From contig JAUPFV010000004.1 of NCBI GenBank assembly GCA_036936605.1, positions 136,843,473 to 136,907,472 on the forward strand: 64,000 bases of DNA, read 5' to 3'. Shown here piece after piece: positions 1 through 10,601 of the stretch. Both the position numbers and the translations under genes were made by a program. Numbering within the stretch: the first letter of the stretch is position 1; each line of letters opens with the position of its first letter. The notes under the pieces were generated by a model, which worked only from the letters and a program-made list of their open reading frames with translations, searched no databases and was not told the DNA's origin. The DNA is from Limnanthes douglasii subsp. nivea (lineage: Eukaryota > Streptophyta > Magnoliopsida > Brassicales > Limnanthaceae).

Positions 1-211
1 AAGAAGAGATTTCTAACCGGGGGACAAGGTATTAAGGAAAGTCTTCTTATACACTAAAAAAAAGCTGTTCGGAAAGCTGGCCCCAACTTGGGAAGGTCCG
101 TATATGGTTGTTGAAAGAATTAAACCTGGAACATATTGGTTGGAAGACAAAGATGGAAGAGTTTTGACTCATCCTTGGAATATCGAGCATCTCCGGATGT
201 ACTTGGAGTAG
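1..211 (+). pseudogene. 3' end of Ty3/gypsy pol, integrase C-terminus
   Basis: Reading frame 2 gives the usual C-terminal tail of a plant Ty3/gypsy polyprotein: a GDKVLRKV segment (about 23-46), then GKLAPTWEGPY (about 71-103), an LEDKDG stretch and HPWNIEHLRMYLE before the TAG at 209-211. This tail follows the integrase core and is thought to help bind DNA or chromatin. A TAA at 14-16 interrupts the frame just before GDKVLRKV, so the copy is broken. The rest of the element lies left of the window. The antisense ORF downstream suggests the Tat lineage. Confidence 0.85.
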
Positions 212-696
212 CATTTGTGTAAATATTTACTTGTTTAAACATCCATGTAAATATTTGGGGGTATACTCTTTCCTCCCTGGTGGCACGGGGAGGTTTTATT
301 GAGCTGTCCGGGCTTTTGAATAAAATTTGATGCCTTCTTAAAAATTTTCCCAAGTGTTTTAAGTTTTGTCCTTTGTCACACTATCCGGATTGAAATAACT
401 AAGGGCTATTTAAACTTTAGCCGGAGAACTTAAACACTCTCACTATGAAATAACTAAAGGCTGTTTAAACTCTAGCCATCAAAATTGGTACAGACTATGA
501 AAGAAGATGAGAACTGCATGAAACAAAGATATTCATTAAAATAACTTAAAGTGCCTTGGCCTTCCAAGGACTTTTCAAATTGTCAAAAACAAAACAGAAA
601 ACCTATCCGGTCAGATGCCGGACACGATTACAAAACGAATGCCTTGACCTTCCAAGGACTTTAGTCTGAATAAAAAGTAAAAAAGTGGTTTATAGA
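212..696 (+). other. pol-to-antisense-ORF spacer of the gypsy element
   Basis: No coding signal on either strand. Two imperfect copies of a roughly 30-bp motif (402-431 and 451-482) and two copies of a short CCTTCCAAGGACT motif (about 560 and 648) are visible. I see nothing else in it. Confidence 0.5.
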
Positions 697-3656
697 TTAA
701 GACTCAGCCTTTGAAGATGGCTCAGCTTCGTTTACCTTCTTCTTTCCCTTAGGATCATTTTCCTCTTCATCTGGGCTCTCTCCGGTACGTTCTTCGTCAT
801 CAGATGAGGAAGCACTAGAATAACCTTTCAAGTCTCCATCAGCCATTGTATGATACGGAAGATCTTCAGACTCAACATGAAGCCATAAGTCCCCTAGGTT
901 CCTCTTCGGAAACTTCTCGTGGAAGAGTAGAACCATGTCAGACCTCACCTTGGCATACATTTCCTCCTGGCTGTCGATCATTTTGGTGGCATAAGCGTCA
1001 ATCTTGGCTTGAATCTTGGCCTCCTGCTCCTTTAACAAAGTAGCTTTCTCCTCGGCAACCTTGGACACTGTATTCTCAAGAGCGATTTTATGATTGGTCA
1101 AGTTGGTGATGATTTGATCCTTGGCTTTGGATTCTCTCTTTGAGGTGGTAAGGTCTTTCTCCAGACCGGACAGCTTCTCCCGGAGCTCTCTGATGGTGTC
1201 CTCTAAAGTGGAGACTTTTGTGGTGCTTGCCTCTTGGTTTCTCTTCAACTCCTCAGTTTCTTCCTTTAAAATGGCAGCATTGGAAGTGGCAGTGTGAAGG
1301 TCATCGGACAACCTCTCTTTGTCAGACTTGAGATCTTTGATGATATCGGCCTGGTTTCGGACTTATTTCTCCAACACAAGTATAGGCTGAACGTTGCTTA
1401 ACAAAGAGTGGGCTATGGCATCCCTTTCACTAGAAACAATAAAGGTCTTACCATTGAAAGTGACCGTGTTTGAGGTGCTCGGAGGGAGGTAAGGCCTGGC
1501 AAAGTCGTCTCTGGGAAGATTCATGAAGTATTCACCAAGCCCACCCAGACCGGTGATGTCTACTCCGTCGATATTGATATCTCCCCCCTCGACCTCATCG
1601 GTATGAAAGTCATCCGGTATCTCCTCAGCAAGCGTTGGGTCAGTTGGATCAGCTTGGAAAGAAGGCTCCAGAGCCCGGAGAGAAAGCTCGTCACCTTTGG
1701 AGGTCTTTTTCTTCTTGGCCTCTCTGTTTTTGCTTTATCCTCCCCGTTTACGCTCTCTTTTGGAAGCTCTTGGAGAATCCGGGGAGGGAACTTCTTTCCT
1801 TTCAGTCTCCTGCTCCACCACTTCCAAGAGAGCAGCATCGATTTGACTGTGAACTGCCCCCTCCGGGTTTGTAGGAGCATCCTCCTCCACTTCTCCAGCT
1901 TTAGCTTCACCAATTTTCTTCTTGCCCTTCTTCTTACCTTTCAACTTGCTCGGGGCTTTGGCCCGGCCTGGCAAGAAAAGTGTCACGTCCAGTTCATGGG
2001 TCCTCTTAAGCACAACATCCGGGGGCGGCTGAGTGGTGAGCTCCTCCCAAGTCAAGTCTCTCCGACCTGTGGTGTTCCACAAGTGATACATTGCCAAGTT
2101 ACCACTGGTAAAAGAAGCATGGAACCGGTTCCCCCACCTCTCAGCAGTCCAAGCATTGATCTTGGTGCAAGTGGCCTGCCCGGATTTCAAGTAGTCACTG
2201 AAGTCCTTGGGCAGTACTGCCAAGGCAAAAATAGAACAAGTTAATTTAAAAGTAACTTTAAAGAAAAAGAAGTAAAAATATAAGGCAGAAGACTTACGGT
2301 CACTCCTCCACCTGCTTCTGAGGAGGCTTGGGTTCACTTCGGATTTGATATTCTTTCCGTTCTCCCAAGCACCACTCACGAACAGGAACTGGGTCTTCCA
2401 ATTCCTCTCCGACTCCAGCAAGTCGTCCACAGCCTTGAAGTTATCCCCCATGTTGAAATGGTATAAGGGGATGTGATGGTTTCTGCAAAGGCTGGCCACA
2501 ACAACAAACTCCTCCATTGGCAGAGGAATCCCGGAGAGCCTTGAGGCCATGATGCTGGCCATGAGGGTATACCAGGCGTTGGGGCTCATCTGGCTCGGAC
2601 AGAGCCTAATCAAATGGAAGTATCTGACAATCTATGGGTCTAGTGGGAATCTGAGCCCCAGTTGAATAGCTCCGTGAACATGACAACTTCACTCAGTTTG
2701 TAGTCCATAGGGGTCTTCGAGTGTATGGGGATCCTGATCTTCACATTCTCCGGTATTCCCCACTTTGTACGCATCCTGCCCAGCTCAGCTGTGTGGATGA
2801 ATGCGTAATTGATTTTTTGCATGGCGAGGAGGTACCTAACGCTGACCTTGTGAAAACAAGGCCCCACTTTTCCTTTGAGGCACTCCGGCAGTTCCGGATG
2901 CCTCAAGCACAGCTTCTCTTTGCCTTTGTCTGTTTTGGCAACAGCAGCGCTATTGGTCTGACCGGAGGGCTCAGACTCAAATGGAGCCTCTTCGACAGAG
3001 TCCTCCATTATCTCCTCCATAATTGTTGAAGGGTTTTCAGCAGCAGTGGCACGGGGAGGATTCAGATTTGGCTCAGCTTGGCCTCCGGACTGCTGGGCTT
3101 CAGTGTTCCCTTGGCTTCTAGTCTCCGGCTGGGGCTCTGAGGCAGAGGTCTCTCTTCGAAGAGCTGGGCTGCTACCCTCCGGACCAGACAGTCTGTCCAT
3201 GGGAGCTTTAATAGGCACCTCTGACCCAGTGCTGCTGTCTTTTACCCCCGACTTTGAGGGAGTGTTCTTAGAGGCTTGCCCCTTGACCAACCGGCCCTTT
3301 CTCCGGTCAACTAGCTTCTGAGGGGAGTGCTCCGTATCTGACCCCATTGCTATAAAGGGTGAAGGGTTTTTGAGACTAGTAATTGTTACTCCTGGCTCGA
3401 CAGCAGGTTCCGATTCCTGCACTGAGGAACCAGAAATAATGGGGGAGAGGTTAGTTTGGAATAGCTTTCTCGGCTTGATGCCCTTAGAAGAAGAAGAGCC
3501 TTGATCTGACTCTGTGGCAGAAGTGATTGGTCTATCAACATGCGAAGTGGGTAACCCTGCCGCAATTCGTCTTTCTCTTTCGACTTTTTGAGCCTTCTCT
3601 AACTCAGAAAGGTTGAGCCACCCGCCTTTGATCAGAGCGTTCCTCGCCGTAAACAT
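697..3656 (-). pseudogene. antisense ORF of a Tat-lineage gypsy element, broken
   Basis: Reads against pol, as extra ORFs of Tat-lineage elements do. From the ATG at 3656 it encodes a Ser/Pro-rich disordered region, then from about 2860 to 2350 a domain resembling 'putative gypsy type transposon' PF04195 (GLRFPL, then MSPNAW about 70 bp on, then a W-x-FLFVSGAWE end). A Lys-rich patch (about 1910-1965), an acidic stretch (about 1500-1620) and a coiled coil of heptads (about 1340-890) follow, ending KAES at 697. A GTAAGT...CAG intron (2217-2297) joins two frames cleanly. Four lesions are visible: a lost base in the C-run 2656-2659, TAG at 2632-2634, TAA at 1735-1737 and TAA at 1363-1365. The function of such ORFs is unknown. 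Confidence 0.75.
2217..2297 (-). other. 81-bp intron in the antisense ORF
   Basis: On the minus strand the donor is GTAAGT (2297-2292) and the acceptor is TTGCCTTGGCAG (ending at 2217), with a T-rich tract before it. Splicing joins the PF04195-like part to LLPKDFSDYLKSG in frame; unspliced, the frame runs through a low-complexity FYFFFF stretch unlike its neighbours. Confidence 0.65.
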
Positions 3657-4686
3657 ATACTATTGAGCAAGTTTTTGCTTTAGAGAGAGAAATCTTTGAG
3701 AAATTTTGTAGAGTAAATGTGGAAGAGATGGTAAAACAGTAGAAAGTGAGTTTGAATTTATAGTAAAATCTGAAAAAAGAAGTTGATTCCTAGGAGAATT
3801 CGAAAAGATTGGTAATGATTAAAGACGGCGCTGATGTCACCACCTTTAATTAAGAGGTTGCTTTTCGAAGAAGGTGGGTTCGAAATTCAAGGTGAAAAAA
3901 TGGCTGAAGCAACCAATCAGAGAGCGACACATGTCCCACGAACTCTGGCAAAAACCGTTTTGAATTCGTGAAGCTTTATCAGTCCGGATAAACCCATGGC
4001 CCAAATTAACAGACCTGTCCGGATTAAAACTACTCCTGATGTCGGACTGTTTTTCAGGTTTTTGACAAGAGTATTTGAACAAACACCTAAAAAAGGGGCT
4101 CCTGATGAGTCTGAATTCTGCATGCTCCCCGGACAAGGACAGATTGGTCCAAGGCCTCCGAACCGGACAGATCACTCCGAACACTTAGCCCATAGGACTG
4201 TTCGAACTATGACAAAAGTACTAAAAAACCTAAACACTACTTGACTAAGCTACTTGCTCTCCTACTTAGAGCTCATGGGTCTTTGAACATGACCCGGGTC
4301 CATTAAACATGACCCGAAAGCCCATAAGGGCCCAAACATAAGAGTATAAATACCCAACCACCTGCATTAAGTGTGGATAATGAGAATTAACTGCAACCAG
4401 CCAGCTTAATTATCTCTCTACTCTCTACTCTAAATATAAAATACCTCCACACTACTATAAAATACCAAACAAATTACAAGCCTACCCTCATGCGATAATT
4501 ATCCACACCATACAACAGCTAAGTCTAGAACAATATTTTCCATAGACACTCGAAACATTTCAAAGATTACGCATTCTATAGATTGAGCAATCCAACATCC
4601 TCTTCCAGATTTGATTCAGAACACATCAAAGAATTACTCCACGCAGACCTTCGACTCTTTCTGTATCTCTAGTGAGACGTAACCAT
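3657..4686 (+). repeat. probable 3' LTR region of the gypsy element
   Basis: No coding capacity. It lies where the 3' LTR should be and holds a TATAAATA box (4345-4352) followed by a CT-rich stretch (about 4411-4430), as in an LTR U3/R region. A purine run AAAAAAGGGG at about 4089-4098 may be the polypurine tract. I could not fix either LTR end because no second LTR is in the window. Confidence 0.45.
4345..4352 (+). promoter_or_regulatory. TATA box of the gypsy LTR
   Basis: TATAAATA preceded by a GC-richer stretch and followed about 55-65 bp later by pyrimidine-rich sequence, fitting a plant Pol II core promoter. Confidence 0.5.
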
Positions 4687-4860
4687 GAAGATTCTGCGAA
4701 CATAACCCAGACCCATAACCAAAACAGAGTAAGAACTCAATCTTCAATCTGATTGAAAACAGAGTAAGATTTTGCAAAATCAAAACAAGGCAAGAAGATT
4801 CTACGAACATAACCATGAAAACAGAGTAAGAACTCAATCTTCAATCTGATTGAAATAACC
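4687..4860. repeat. two tandem copies of a ~107-bp unit at the LTR/LINE boundary
   Basis: GAAGATTCTGCGAACATAACC (starting 4687) recurs at 4794 with one change. Both copies continue into ACAGAGTAAGAACTCAATC and an ATCTGATTGAAA end. The duplication spans the limit between the LTR-like region and the 3' end of the minus-strand LINE. Confidence 0.7.
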
Positions 4861-7289
4861 CAGACCCATGCTTTCAAGAAGAATCATTGCTTGAAAGTGG
4901 GTAAATTTTGGTTTCTCTTTGCACCTTATAGTCCGTTTCGCAAGCCAACCGGGTGCTTGGTTTTGGACTCTAGAGATGTGCTTGATAGTCATTGTCGATA
5001 CAATGAGATTTCTGCAAATTTTTATTGGAGGATTTAAGTACCATAGTGATTTACCATTAGCAAGAAATTTAGTAAGCATTTGACAATCTGATTCAATATC
5101 AACATTTAACCAATTGTTCCTGTTGCAGATTAAAAGGCCATCAAGCAAGACTCTTGATTCGGCCATTAAAGGGGATAAGTTACCAAAAGTATTTCCAGAG
5201 CACTGAATGATAACACGTTGGTTATTTATGAAAAGTACACTTCCACTAGTTTCGTTATTTCTCAAACAAGTAGCATCCACATTCATTTTGATTCTGCCTT
5301 CAATGGGGGCTTTCCATTTAAGGTACCGGGCTTTATCTTTTTTATTACTAAGAGAAGTGAAACCTAAGTTAGAGCCTATTGGGATTAAGGTAGCCTATGA
5401 CACCCCCATTTATAAGCATTGAAATGTTAACATCTTTAATAACCTTATTAATAAGATTTACAAAATCAATAGAGAAGCCAAACTTAAGAAGAACTCTAGT
5501 TATAAAGGAGTGAGACAATCTGTCAAATTCCTTTGACATATCCAATTGTATCATAATGTTCCCAGTTTTTTGGCTTCTTATCAAGATCGTTAATCAATTC
5601 TTTGGCTATTAGAATGTTATCATGGATTGATCTATCAATAACAAAAGCTCCTTGAGAGTTAGAGATGATGTTAGGGAGAATACAAGATAGTCTAAAGTTA
5701 ATTAACTTAGACAGAATTTTGTTTAACATGGAACACAAACCAATAGGCCTATAACTATTCCAATAAGTAGGATTAGATGATTTTAGAATTAATCAGAGTC
5801 ATGGTGCGAAGATTTTTCTTAGAATACTCTCACCTTGGAGAAAATTATTGAGAGCAACCCACAAGTCTTCTTTGATGATCTTCCAGCAAACCTTGTGAAA
5901 GTATATGTTATAGCCATCAATCCCCGCAGTACATGAGGGATTCATTTCATTAATATTCTTCCATATTCCCTCTTAGTCGTTGGGCTCATGAAAGAGATAT
6001 TATCCTTATTTGATACAAGGTTATGAATGTTATCAAAGATGTCATCTTCCATCTTGATCTTTTCATCTTCAGAACTGTTGTAAGGATAAGATGTGAGGAT
6101 ATTCTTGAAGTAGCTTTCAACAGACTTACCAATTGTATCAGAGTTTGTTATCCATGTATTTCCTTCTTTAATACTCTTAATTTTATTCTTTCTTCTTTTC
6201 TTAGTTACAAAGGCATGATATACCTTTGTATTACGATCTCCATTTTTTAACCAAGTCTTATAACATTTCTGCTTCCAAAAGTCATCTTCCATCCTCATTT
6301 CTTGAAGATGTAGGTTGTTGGCTTTGGCAAGAGCAGCTTTAGAATCAGGATTATTAATGTTGGTATGCAATTGTTCCATTCTCTTAACATTCTCTTCAGT
6401 TTCTTTCACTTTATTGAAGATATTCCCAAAGTAATTGGTGTCCCAATCTTTAAGACAATATTTCAACCTCTTCTACTTGAACCAGAAAATCTAATAATGA
6501 TAGGTTTTAATATACTGATTCCAATTCTGCTCAACAACACTTAGAAAAGTCTCATCATTAGTCAACATGTTCATAAATTTAAAACGTTTCTTAATGTTTG
6601 AGTTAGAAAAGTTATTAGTATAAGTTGTTATTAGAAGGGAAGCATGGTCAGAACAAGTTCTGACCATGTGAAGAACTTGAGTTCCCTTGAAATGGTTGTC
6701 CAGTTATTGTTAAACATAGCACGATCAAGTATTTTCCATTTCGGGTTTCTGATCCAGTTAAATCTAGAGCCAGCATAGCCAGCGTCTTCCAAAAGACAAT
6801 CTCGGATACAATCATTAAAGTCCTCATGCTATTCTGACACAAAGCAGTGCATCCAATCTTATCTTCAGATGAAGAAATGACATTGAAATCTCCTACCATA
6901 ATCCAGTCTTTCTTCGTGTTAGCTAAAGGTTTAAGTAAGTTCCATAAAAACATTCTCTACAGTCTATTAGATTTAGCGTAAATGATGGATATATCAAAAT
7001 TGTTGTCTAAACCCAAGTAGATCACCTCAAGGTGAAGGCATTGGTCATGATTGATAAAAATATCAATACTTATATCATCCTTCCAAAAGAGCCATGTTTT
7101 GTTAGAAATATTAGCAGTAAAGTTATTGAAGTCCAGCTTTGTTGCAACCTCATCAATTTTCTCAATATTTACCATAGGCTCATGAATAGCTAAAATTTTG
7201 ACACAATCTTTGATAATCATGTTTTTAAGACTTCTTGTCGTAGGGTTGTTGTAGATACCTCTGAGATTATAGCTAATCAACTTTATCAT
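4834..7289 (-). pseudogene. LINE ORF2: endonuclease, reverse transcriptase, RNase H
   Basis: Broken non-LTR retrotransposon polyprotein. In coding order: an APE-type endonuclease (7289 to about 6650) beginning MIKLISYNLRGI, with an IHEP motif and, after a shift near 6955, DWIMVGDFNVI; a linker (6466-5942) with the W-L-K-N-G-D-x-N-T-K signature at about 6255; RT fragments (about 5760-5370) with RPIGLCSMLNKILSK, SQGAFVIDRSIHDNILIAKEL and QLDMSKEFDRLS; and a plant-LINE RNase H (5286-4834) with NVDAT, AESRVLLDGL, ESDCQML and an RVQN..P.WLAK end. ORF2 proteins nick target DNA and reverse-transcribe their own RNA. Several stops and shifts show decay; the RT catalytic YxDD region is not recognisable. 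Confidence 0.88.
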
Positions 7290-7299
7290 TATTAGAAAA

Positions 7300-8400
7300 G
7301 GATATGTATTTCTTATTGTTCTCTAAATATTTCACAGACTTGATCACCATCTTATTTGGCTTCTTCAATTTCCTTGCACGTTTGAGCTTTTTAACTAGAA
7401 TTTCGTTGAATTTGGGATAAGGAGATGGATATTTCAAGATTTGATTACTAGGAGTATTTCAATAGGTGATTTTCTCAGGAGAATTTCTATCATAGTATGA
7501 GTTTTCATATTCGAGAGAGCCATTTTGTATATATCCTTGTTCGAGAGTCTTTAAAGCTTCTATTACTTCCATTTCTTCAGGATAAGAATGTTTAGTATTC
7601 ACAGTATGAAAATTGTTTTGGAGCTTAGGATTCTCTTTGGTTATGTTGTTACGAATGCCATATTTATCTATTTGATCATTCTCCATCACCGTAAATCTGA
7701 TTTTAGTTCTGTAAACTTCGTCAACAGATTGATTGGATCTCGATTTGTTCTTTAATTGAGTTTCTTTTTCTTGATAAATTCTGGGTTGTTCTTCACTATT
7801 CTCACCCTCTGTTTTATTCTTTGCTGTAACTTATTTTACTTTTTTGCACTCAGAATTATTGTGACCCTAATGGAAATAGAAATAGCAATACTGAGGAAGG
7901 TATTTGTAACTTATTGTAAGCCAACAACCGTTATTTTTGCCAAATCCTATCCATACGCTATGATGTAACTTCTTTGTTACATCTAATTCGATCAGAGTAT
8001 AACAAGCATTCTTGTAAGCTCTGTTTCTTTTCGGAATGATAACTCTATATGGTATTCCAATAGAAGAAGCCACATCATTTATTATGCTTGAGTTATACAT
8101 ATATTGTGGCACTCTTTCAATCCTAACCCATACCAACGACAAAGCACTTTCTTTCTTTATGTTGAAATCTGGAGTCCAGCGCAAAAGTCTCATTTCATAC
8201 TCTCTGAAATTCATACAGTTCTTACCCAGAAAGTACATACGTCCTCTTTGAGGTCAAATTCAAAAATTAAATGTCGAGAATCTCATATTTCAACATTATA
8301 TATTCCTTTGAACTTGAATGAGTCAAAAATTGATTCATAACCGCTATCTTTGGTAACCCATTTTTGAATTTACCAATAACGGTGCGGAATTCACTCTAAG
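7300..8400 (-). pseudogene. LINE ORF1 with DUF4283 and decayed zinc knuckle
   Basis: Directly upstream of ORF2 on the same strand, as expected for a LINE ORF1, which coats the RNA. From 8238 the frame shows the DUF4283 pattern: MRLLRWTPDFN, then LSLVWVRIERVPQYMYN, SIGIPYRV and LDVTKKLHHSVWIGF. A zinc knuckle follows (about 7872-7835), but its second Cys is Tyr and a TAG precedes the Gly-His, leaving C-x2-Y-x4-H-x4-C. Between 7300 and 7840 the sequence is charged and low in complexity, with a short open frame at 7459-7689 and no recognised domain. An in-frame remnant extends upstream to about 8400. Confidence 0.75.
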
Positions 8401-8494
8401 TGTAGTGAGACCATAAATGGATATACCGTACTTTGATATCAAATCGACGTTGATTAATATGATTCAGACGAATATGCTTGTCAAAAAATCATAA

Positions 8495-8835
8495 TATTGC
8501 CGAACACACATCTAGCCAAAATTATGGTCCTCTGTGATCCATGTAAATACACTAGTGTTTCAGTCGATGCAATCCGATTGAGATTTTTCTCATTTTCTCT
8601 CAAAGGAAAAAATCAAAGCTTGAATTTAATGAATACCATCCAACTTCATCTCAACTTGGGATCAACTAGCTCAACTATTCCTATCTAAGTACTTTTCACC
8701 GATGGAATCGACAAAATTTCGAAATAATATCAACAATTATGCTAAACAAAATGATGAATCATTCTATTACTCATGGGAACGATATAATGAGTTTTTACAT
8801 AGCTGTCCTCACCCTAGAATCCCAATATGATGTGG
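8495..8835 (+). pseudogene. Athila-like Ty3/gypsy gag fragment
   Basis: The open frame 8497-8688 and its continuation past the TAA show the retrotransposon gag (PF03732) pattern: AIRLRFFSFSLKGKN, a hydrophobic stretch with SLNLMNT, KYFSPMESTKFRNNI, and AKQNDESFYYSWERYNEFLHSCPH. This matches the capsid-like part of Athila/Tat gag, which packages the RNA. It ends abruptly near 8835. The matching gag C-terminus and pol appear at 16228-19830 on the same strand, so these may be pieces of one element separated by later insertions (inference). Confidence 0.75.
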
Positions 8836-8901
8836 GTGAAATTCTCAGGATGCCGAATATCTTGTCAAGAGCCATACTCAAGGTGATTGATCTGCTGGAT
8901 A

Positions 8902-9140
8902 GATGGAGCACCAACTAGCTCATCAAGCAGGTGGCTTGATCAAGGAGCGGCGCAGATTCATCTATAGATGGAGCACCACATGGCTCATCAAGCAGGTGGC
9001 AGATTCATCTAAAAATGGAGTGCCATATGGCTCATCAAGCAGGTGGCTTGATCATTGAGCGACACAGATTCATCTAAAGATGGAGTTCCAGATGGCTCAT
9101 CAAGCATGTGGTTTGATCAAGAAGCGCCACAGTGTCATCT
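8902..9140. repeat. minisatellite, four copies of a ~65-bp unit
   Basis: Copies begin with GATGGAGCACC or a close variant at 8902, 8967, 9014 and 9079, each followed by TGGCTCATCAAGCAGGTGG and, except in the second, TTGATCAAGGAGCGGCGCAG. The second copy lacks about 18-22 bp. Such arrays are common next to the polypurine tract of plant LTR elements. Confidence 0.85.
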
Positions 9141-9253
9141 GATAGTGACCATATATATCCCGACCTAAAGCTCTAGAGTTCAGGTTTCTCTCCACCTGAC
9201 TAGAGTAGGTGAATGAAATTCAATTGAGAGGAGGTTACAGTGATACTTTGTTC

Positions 9254-9510
9254 GAGAGGAGGATTGTTAGGTGCGACCAAAGTCCCACATCCCACATCGG
9301 TTAAACATGGGAAGAAAGATCAGTATATAAGTTAAGAATACATCTCCATTAGTGTGAGGCCTTTTGGAAGTGGACCAAAAGCAAAGCCGTGCGGGCCAGT
9401 GGGCCCAAAGCGGACAATATCACACTAGTGTGGAGAAAATGGAATAAAATATAAAAAATATCGAAGTCTCAGTTTAGAATCACGACGATGCGTCCATGTA
9501 TGTTACTGCA
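9254..9510 (+). repeat. polypurine tract and start of a copia-type LTR
   Basis: GAGAGGAGGA (9255-9263) fits a polypurine tract and is followed by TGTTAGGTGCGACC at 9265, a typical LTR start. The LTR-like sequence holds a snRNA-type promoter (9289-9330), an inverted pair CTTTTGG/CCAAAAG (about 9361 and 9376) and a GGGCCCAAAGCGGACAATATC block (about 9398). It blends into the GACCTG repeat near 9510; a terminal CA at about 9509 is possible. No second copy is present. Confidence 0.6.
9289..9330 (+). promoter_or_regulatory. USE + TATA pair, plant snRNA-type promoter
   Basis: ATCCCACATCG (9289-9299) equals the plant snRNA upstream sequence element consensus RTCCCACATCG, and TATATAA lies at 9324-9330. 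The 24-bp gap is the spacing known for Pol III-type plant U6/U3 promoters (Pol II-type snRNA genes use about 33-34 bp). A partial second USE, GTCCCACAT, overlaps at 9282-9290. Seen in sequence; activity is inferred. No snRNA body follows. Confidence 0.6.
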
Positions 9511-10083
9511 GGTCCAGAGTGCAGCAACCACGAGCTTGTACGCATAAATAGACCTACAAATCGCGGCAAAGGACATGAATCATACCTTATTACAACAAAT
9601 TGTTACCTGATCGCAGTAATAACGTACCTGACAATCTTGATCGCAACTCGTTACCTAATAGTCCTGATCGCAACATGGATGATACATATGACCGTATAGT
9701 GTTTCTTGATCGCATGCGCAAGGGTGTTAGACCTGAAAATATCACACCTGCAACACTTGATCACAGCATCTGGCCTGCAGAATTTAACATTCAAATCACG
9801 ACGTCAGACCTACAAAACAGACATGCAAATCATGGTATCAGACCAGCAAATCAGACTTACAAATTATGGCATCAAGCCTACAGAACCATATCTGCACATC
9901 ACGACATTATACGTGAAAAATAGACCTATAAATCAGACCTGCCAATGCAAAACAGATCTGTAAAAACAGACCTGCAAATCACGCCATGAAACCTGCAAAA
10001 CAGATATGTAAATCTCGGCAAAGAGCACGAGTTCAAGCCTGATCACAACATCAATGTTCCTGGAGTTGATCACATCAATATTG
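9511..10083. repeat. degenerate GACCTG-rich tandem array, left part
   Basis: Many loosely spaced copies of a roughly 17-25 bp motif such as AGACCTGCAAATCACGAC alternating with CCTGATCGCAACA. It is interrupted by the copia element at 10084 and continues after it (15682-16060). Short open frames here are by-products of the repeat. Confidence 0.7.
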
Positions 10084-10574
10084 TGTTAGATATTTTAGTG
10101 TAATTGGATCGACTAGTCGACCAATTTAATCATGATAAATTATCAAACAAGTCGTAAAGTACGGAGTCCACGCTTGTTAGATTATATCATGATTAACAGG
10201 GTGAAGGGGCTACGGGGTTTAAATGGCAGAGCCCCGTGTGGGGTTACCTCTATTTTGGTTAAATCGGCTATTGTTGAAAGTAAACAAAATTTCAAAATTG
10301 GAATTTTGATTGTTTATTCAAATTTCAAATTTGAAGTCGTTTTATTACAAAAACCGTTTAAAGACCTTAACTGCCCTAACTGCCAAATTGGTTGAATTGA
10401 TAAAAGATGGGTTCTGTTGAAAAAGAAAAGACAGATCAATTCATACTCTCTGTTCAAATATAATATCTCTGATTTTATCCAATTGAAATTTTTGGAGAAC
10501 CCCAAAAATATTTCAATAAGAAATTATTTGCAAGACTTCAGAGATTATCCGGAATCAAAACATTGTTTTCTACA
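10084..10574 (+). repeat. 5' LTR of copia element
   Basis: Pairs with 15177-15676. Starts TGTTAGATATTTTAG and ends TTTTCTACA. The first bases of the internal region do not show the usual TGGTATCAGAGC primer-binding site; CTGGTCTTGGTGATG lies 16 bp in. Confidence 0.93.
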
Positions 10575-10601
10575 AATTATTGAAATATTCTGGTCTTGGT
10601 G

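Noticed and set aside
1603..2244. Open frames on the plus strand (also 2721-3321).
   Set aside because: Shadows of the antisense ORF; no domain, and the minus-strand frame carries the PF04195-like motifs.
8902..9140. Regularly spaced repeats considered as a CRISPR-like array.
   Set aside because: Head-to-tail minisatellite without unique spacers, in a plant nuclear context.
9331..9480. Possible U6 or U3 snRNA gene after the USE-TATA pair.
   Set aside because: Downstream sequence shows no conserved U6 or U3 box and no clear T-run terminator at the expected place.
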